From assembly GCA_030180075.1 (NCBI GenBank), contig JASNJN010000214.1, positions 1-28,417 of the forward strand: a DNA stretch of 28,417 nucleotides, in the 5' to 3' direction. Source of the stretch: Mikrocytos mackini (Eukaryota; Endomyxa; Ascetosporea; Mikrocytida; Mikrocytiidae). This document shows positions 27,053 through 28,417 of the stretch, in pieces. A program made the translations under genes and the position numbers. The notes below the pieces were generated by a model. That model was not told the DNA's origin and searched no databases. It saw nothing but the letters and a program-made list of their open reading frames with translations. How positions within the stretch are numbered: position 1 is the stretch's first letter; every line of letters begins with the position of its first letter.

Positions 27053-27759
27053 TAATGTGTCTTATACTCCCCAGCCAAACCGTCTGGCCTCTTCCAATTT
27101 CTCCCGATGGTTCGATTGAACCGTTCTACTTGTCCGTTCTGACGGGGTGCATAAAGAGGTACTCTTTTATTCCTAATGCCCATTTATTCGAGGAATCTCT
27201 TCGTCTCTTTCGAAACAAATTATTTTCCATTGTCACTGACAATGACCTTCGGTAATCCAAATTGGCCAAATACATTCTTCAAATCCTTGATTATGACTTG
27301 GCTCGAGATTCCATTGAGTCCAATTATAATCGGCCATTTACTATAATAATCAATTATTACTAGTAAGTAGTCCCACGGCCCTCGGTTTAATTGTCCTTTC
27401 AAATTTATAGCAATCCTCTGCCAAGGCCTTCTAGGCAATGGTACTGGCAGCAATGGTGTTTCTCTCGTTCGCTTCGGTCGATCCGACTCCCTATATTCGG
27501 GACAATTTCGCACAAATTCTGCCGTTTCCTTCGCCCAATTCGACCACCAGAATAACTCCCTAATCCTGCTAGTTGATTTTGTAATTCCTTGGTGCAATCT
27601 ATGTGCTCTTTCTAGGATCTTCCTTCTGTCATTCTTTACCGGCAAAAATCTGTATCCATCGTAAAAAATCCGCCTACCATAAACCGTCAGGCTCTCTCGT
27701 TGTCTGTAATAATCTGGGAATGCGTCGATCGCCGAATCATCCCATTTCTGTTTTAACAA
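27053..27759 (-). pseudogene. Gypsy integrase, zinc-binding and catalytic core
   Basis: A 179-codon piece (27759-27220) starting inside the protein at a non-ATG codon. The zinc-binding region has AHRLHQG and NCPEYRE; the second Cys is Tyr (TAT), so the HHCC site is damaged. In the core, the first catalytic Asp is Asn (WQRIAINLKG), the second is present (VSDNGK), and after TAA at 27220-27222 the same frame continues FVSKETKRFLE, another TAA, then YAPRQNGQVERFNRT with the catalytic Glu. Inactive as it stands. Confidence 0.75.
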
Positions 27760-28015
27760 CCTGCACCAGGTCTTTCAATTCTTCATCGTATGGGCCTACC
27801 CATCGTTCTGCGTCTTCGTCCGTTTCGAGGGCATTTATTGTGTATTCTTCCTTTAATGGCACTTCCTCGTGCGCCGCCTCCTCGGCACTCCTACTCAGCC
27901 AATCCGCCATAATATTTAAAAACCCTCTATGTATTTGAGTGTGTAATCAAAGCATGATACTTTCTCTCGCCACCTTTCAATTCGGGCTTCTGATCTTTGC
28001 GTTCTAACTTGGGAC
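27760..28015 (-). pseudogene. Gypsy RNase H end and RH-integrase linker
   Basis: Reads RIERWREKVSCFDYTLKY, then, after a one-base shift at a T5 run, IMADWLSRSAEEA. This is the end of the RNase H domain (family: N-x-x-ADALSR). An acidic linker follows, and another shift leads into the integrase piece at 27759. Confidence 0.6.
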
Positions 28016-28016
28016 A

Positions 28017-28044
28017 ATAATTAGGGCTCCCAGAAATTGCTTTT
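28017..28044 (-). repeat. Dispersed repeat block B, inverted copy
   Basis: On the minus strand this reads GCAATTTCTGGGAGCCCTAA and then TTATTGTCCC. The GGGAGCCCTAATT block matches 13037-13049 on the plus strand, where a MITE has inserted after AATT. The copy here lacks the MITE and so resembles an empty site. Confidence 0.5.
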
Positions 28045-28259
28045 ATATTTTATAGGAATTTCCCTAAAAACATGCATTCTTTGCGCTAAATTGCCTCTAA
28101 AACGATGAAAATCCACCCATTTTATTATAAAACGGGGGAAATTCTCTTCCCAAAATAACCTGAAATGACAAAAGAATTCTGATTATGTATTAATAACGAT
28201 ATTAAATAACTATTAATGATTTATATGGCGAATTTAATTTTTGATTTTTTCGTCAGAAA
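28045..28259. other. Unannotated AT-rich sequence
   Basis: No frame, domain or clear repeat match in the window was found between the two dispersed-repeat blocks. Confidence 0.4.
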
Positions 28260-28402
28260 TTTTNTTTNAATTTTGCCAGATAAACAACTCAAATAATTCC
28301 ATTTATTACGCCAAATTGCTGATATTTTAGTCAATTTACCTAAAAATGGCCCAAAATTACTCTATTGCCATTTATTGCTTTTATAAATGGCTACCAGAGG
28401 GG
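28260..28402. repeat. Dispersed repeat copy A2 (143 bp)
   Basis: Same length and orientation as 12812-12954, with scattered substitutions. It contains N at 28264 and 28268; in the other copy the corresponding bases are A (12816) and G (12820). The sequence diverges after GCTACCAGAGGG. Confidence 0.8.
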
Positions 28403-28417
28403 CTGGAATTCAATCTG

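Larger units (their letters stand above)
26673..28015 (-). mobile_element. Ty3/gypsy LTR retrotransposon fragment, degenerate
   Basis: On the minus strand: the end of RNase H (RWREKVSCFDYTLKY and then NIMADWLSRS), integrase zinc-binding domain, DDE core and the integrase C-terminal region. The reverse transcriptase, protease and gag are missing; family sequence ends near 28015, where a dispersed repeat begins. Broken by frameshifts (near 27920 and 27755) and stops (27220, 27175 region). G+C is about half in sampled lines, well above the cellular genes. Confidence 0.8.

Noticed and set aside
3285-28015. RIP-like mutation (C to T at CpA) as the cause of the stops in the transposons.
   Set aside because: Nonsense codons made by transitions come from CAA, CAG, CGA or TGG, which are almost all in CpA/TpG context anyway, so these few sites carry no information. 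The Asp to Asn change does not fit the context.
1-28417. CRISPR arrays, prophage, plasmid origins, riboswitches or bacterial operons.
   Set aside because: No regularly spaced repeats, bacterial gene organisation or Shine-Dalgarno pattern are present; the genes and transposons are eukaryotic.

Overview
The window looks like a stretch of an AT-rich, compact, parasitic-fungus-like eukaryotic genome, most likely a microsporidium with a transposon-rich genome. The reasons are: intact genes without visible introns, very short spacers (two divergent start codons only 33 bp apart), short versions of conserved eukaryotic proteins (an ABCB/Atm1-type half transporter, a phosducin-like protein, a Vps16-like protein), several lineage-specific secreted or membrane proteins, and AAATTT motifs directly upstream of some start codons. 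This is inference; no rRNA or other diagnostic marker is present. A few N bases (20, 24-26, 28264, 28268) show that this is assembled draft sequence.

Layout. 1-1544: a near-perfect inverted repeat with 672-bp arms around a 174-bp loop. 1545-3284: no convincing gene, but a tRNA-like B box remnant and a strong 19-bp hairpin. 3285-6057: a decayed MULE (Mutator-like) transposase gene with C2H2, DDE, SWIM and PHD parts, split by a 349-bp hAT-type MITE with a perfect 8-bp target duplication. 6058-7845: no gene. 7846-about 11250: a decayed Helitron (Rep plus PIF1-type helicase) cut off inside the helicase. 11250-12800: tandem CTCCCC-type repeats and a 1.4-kb foldback element. 12812-13857: a dispersed repeat and two further MITEs. 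About 13936-16287: a 5'-truncated non-LTR retrotransposon of the R2/R4 (Dong) type, on the minus strand. 16552-26353: an island of apparently cellular genes. 26666-28015: part of a Ty3/gypsy LTR retrotransposon on the minus strand, broken. 28017-28417: more dispersed repeat.

The gene island holds a Vps16-like protein (-), a half ABC transporter (+), a phosducin-like protein (-), a four-helix membrane protein (+), an ES1/ElbB-family DJ-1 superfamily protein (+), a secreted six-cysteine protein (+) and a large signal-anchored protein (-) interrupted by one in-frame TAG. The vacuolar-tethering, transport and chaperone genes are housekeeping functions; the secreted and membrane proteins have no recognised family and could act at the parasite-host interface. 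Cellular genes are intact, while every transposon copy is frameshifted, so the frameshifts are probably real decay. The non-LTR and gypsy fragments are visibly more GC-rich (about half G+C in sampled lines against about a quarter in cellular genes), as expected for recently acquired elements.

The observations most worth following are the single TAG in an otherwise open 704-codon frame, the ES1-family gene with a GC-rich core, the large inverted repeat at the left end, and the nested insertions with visible target duplications. I do not see a convincing new defence, toxin or biosynthetic system.
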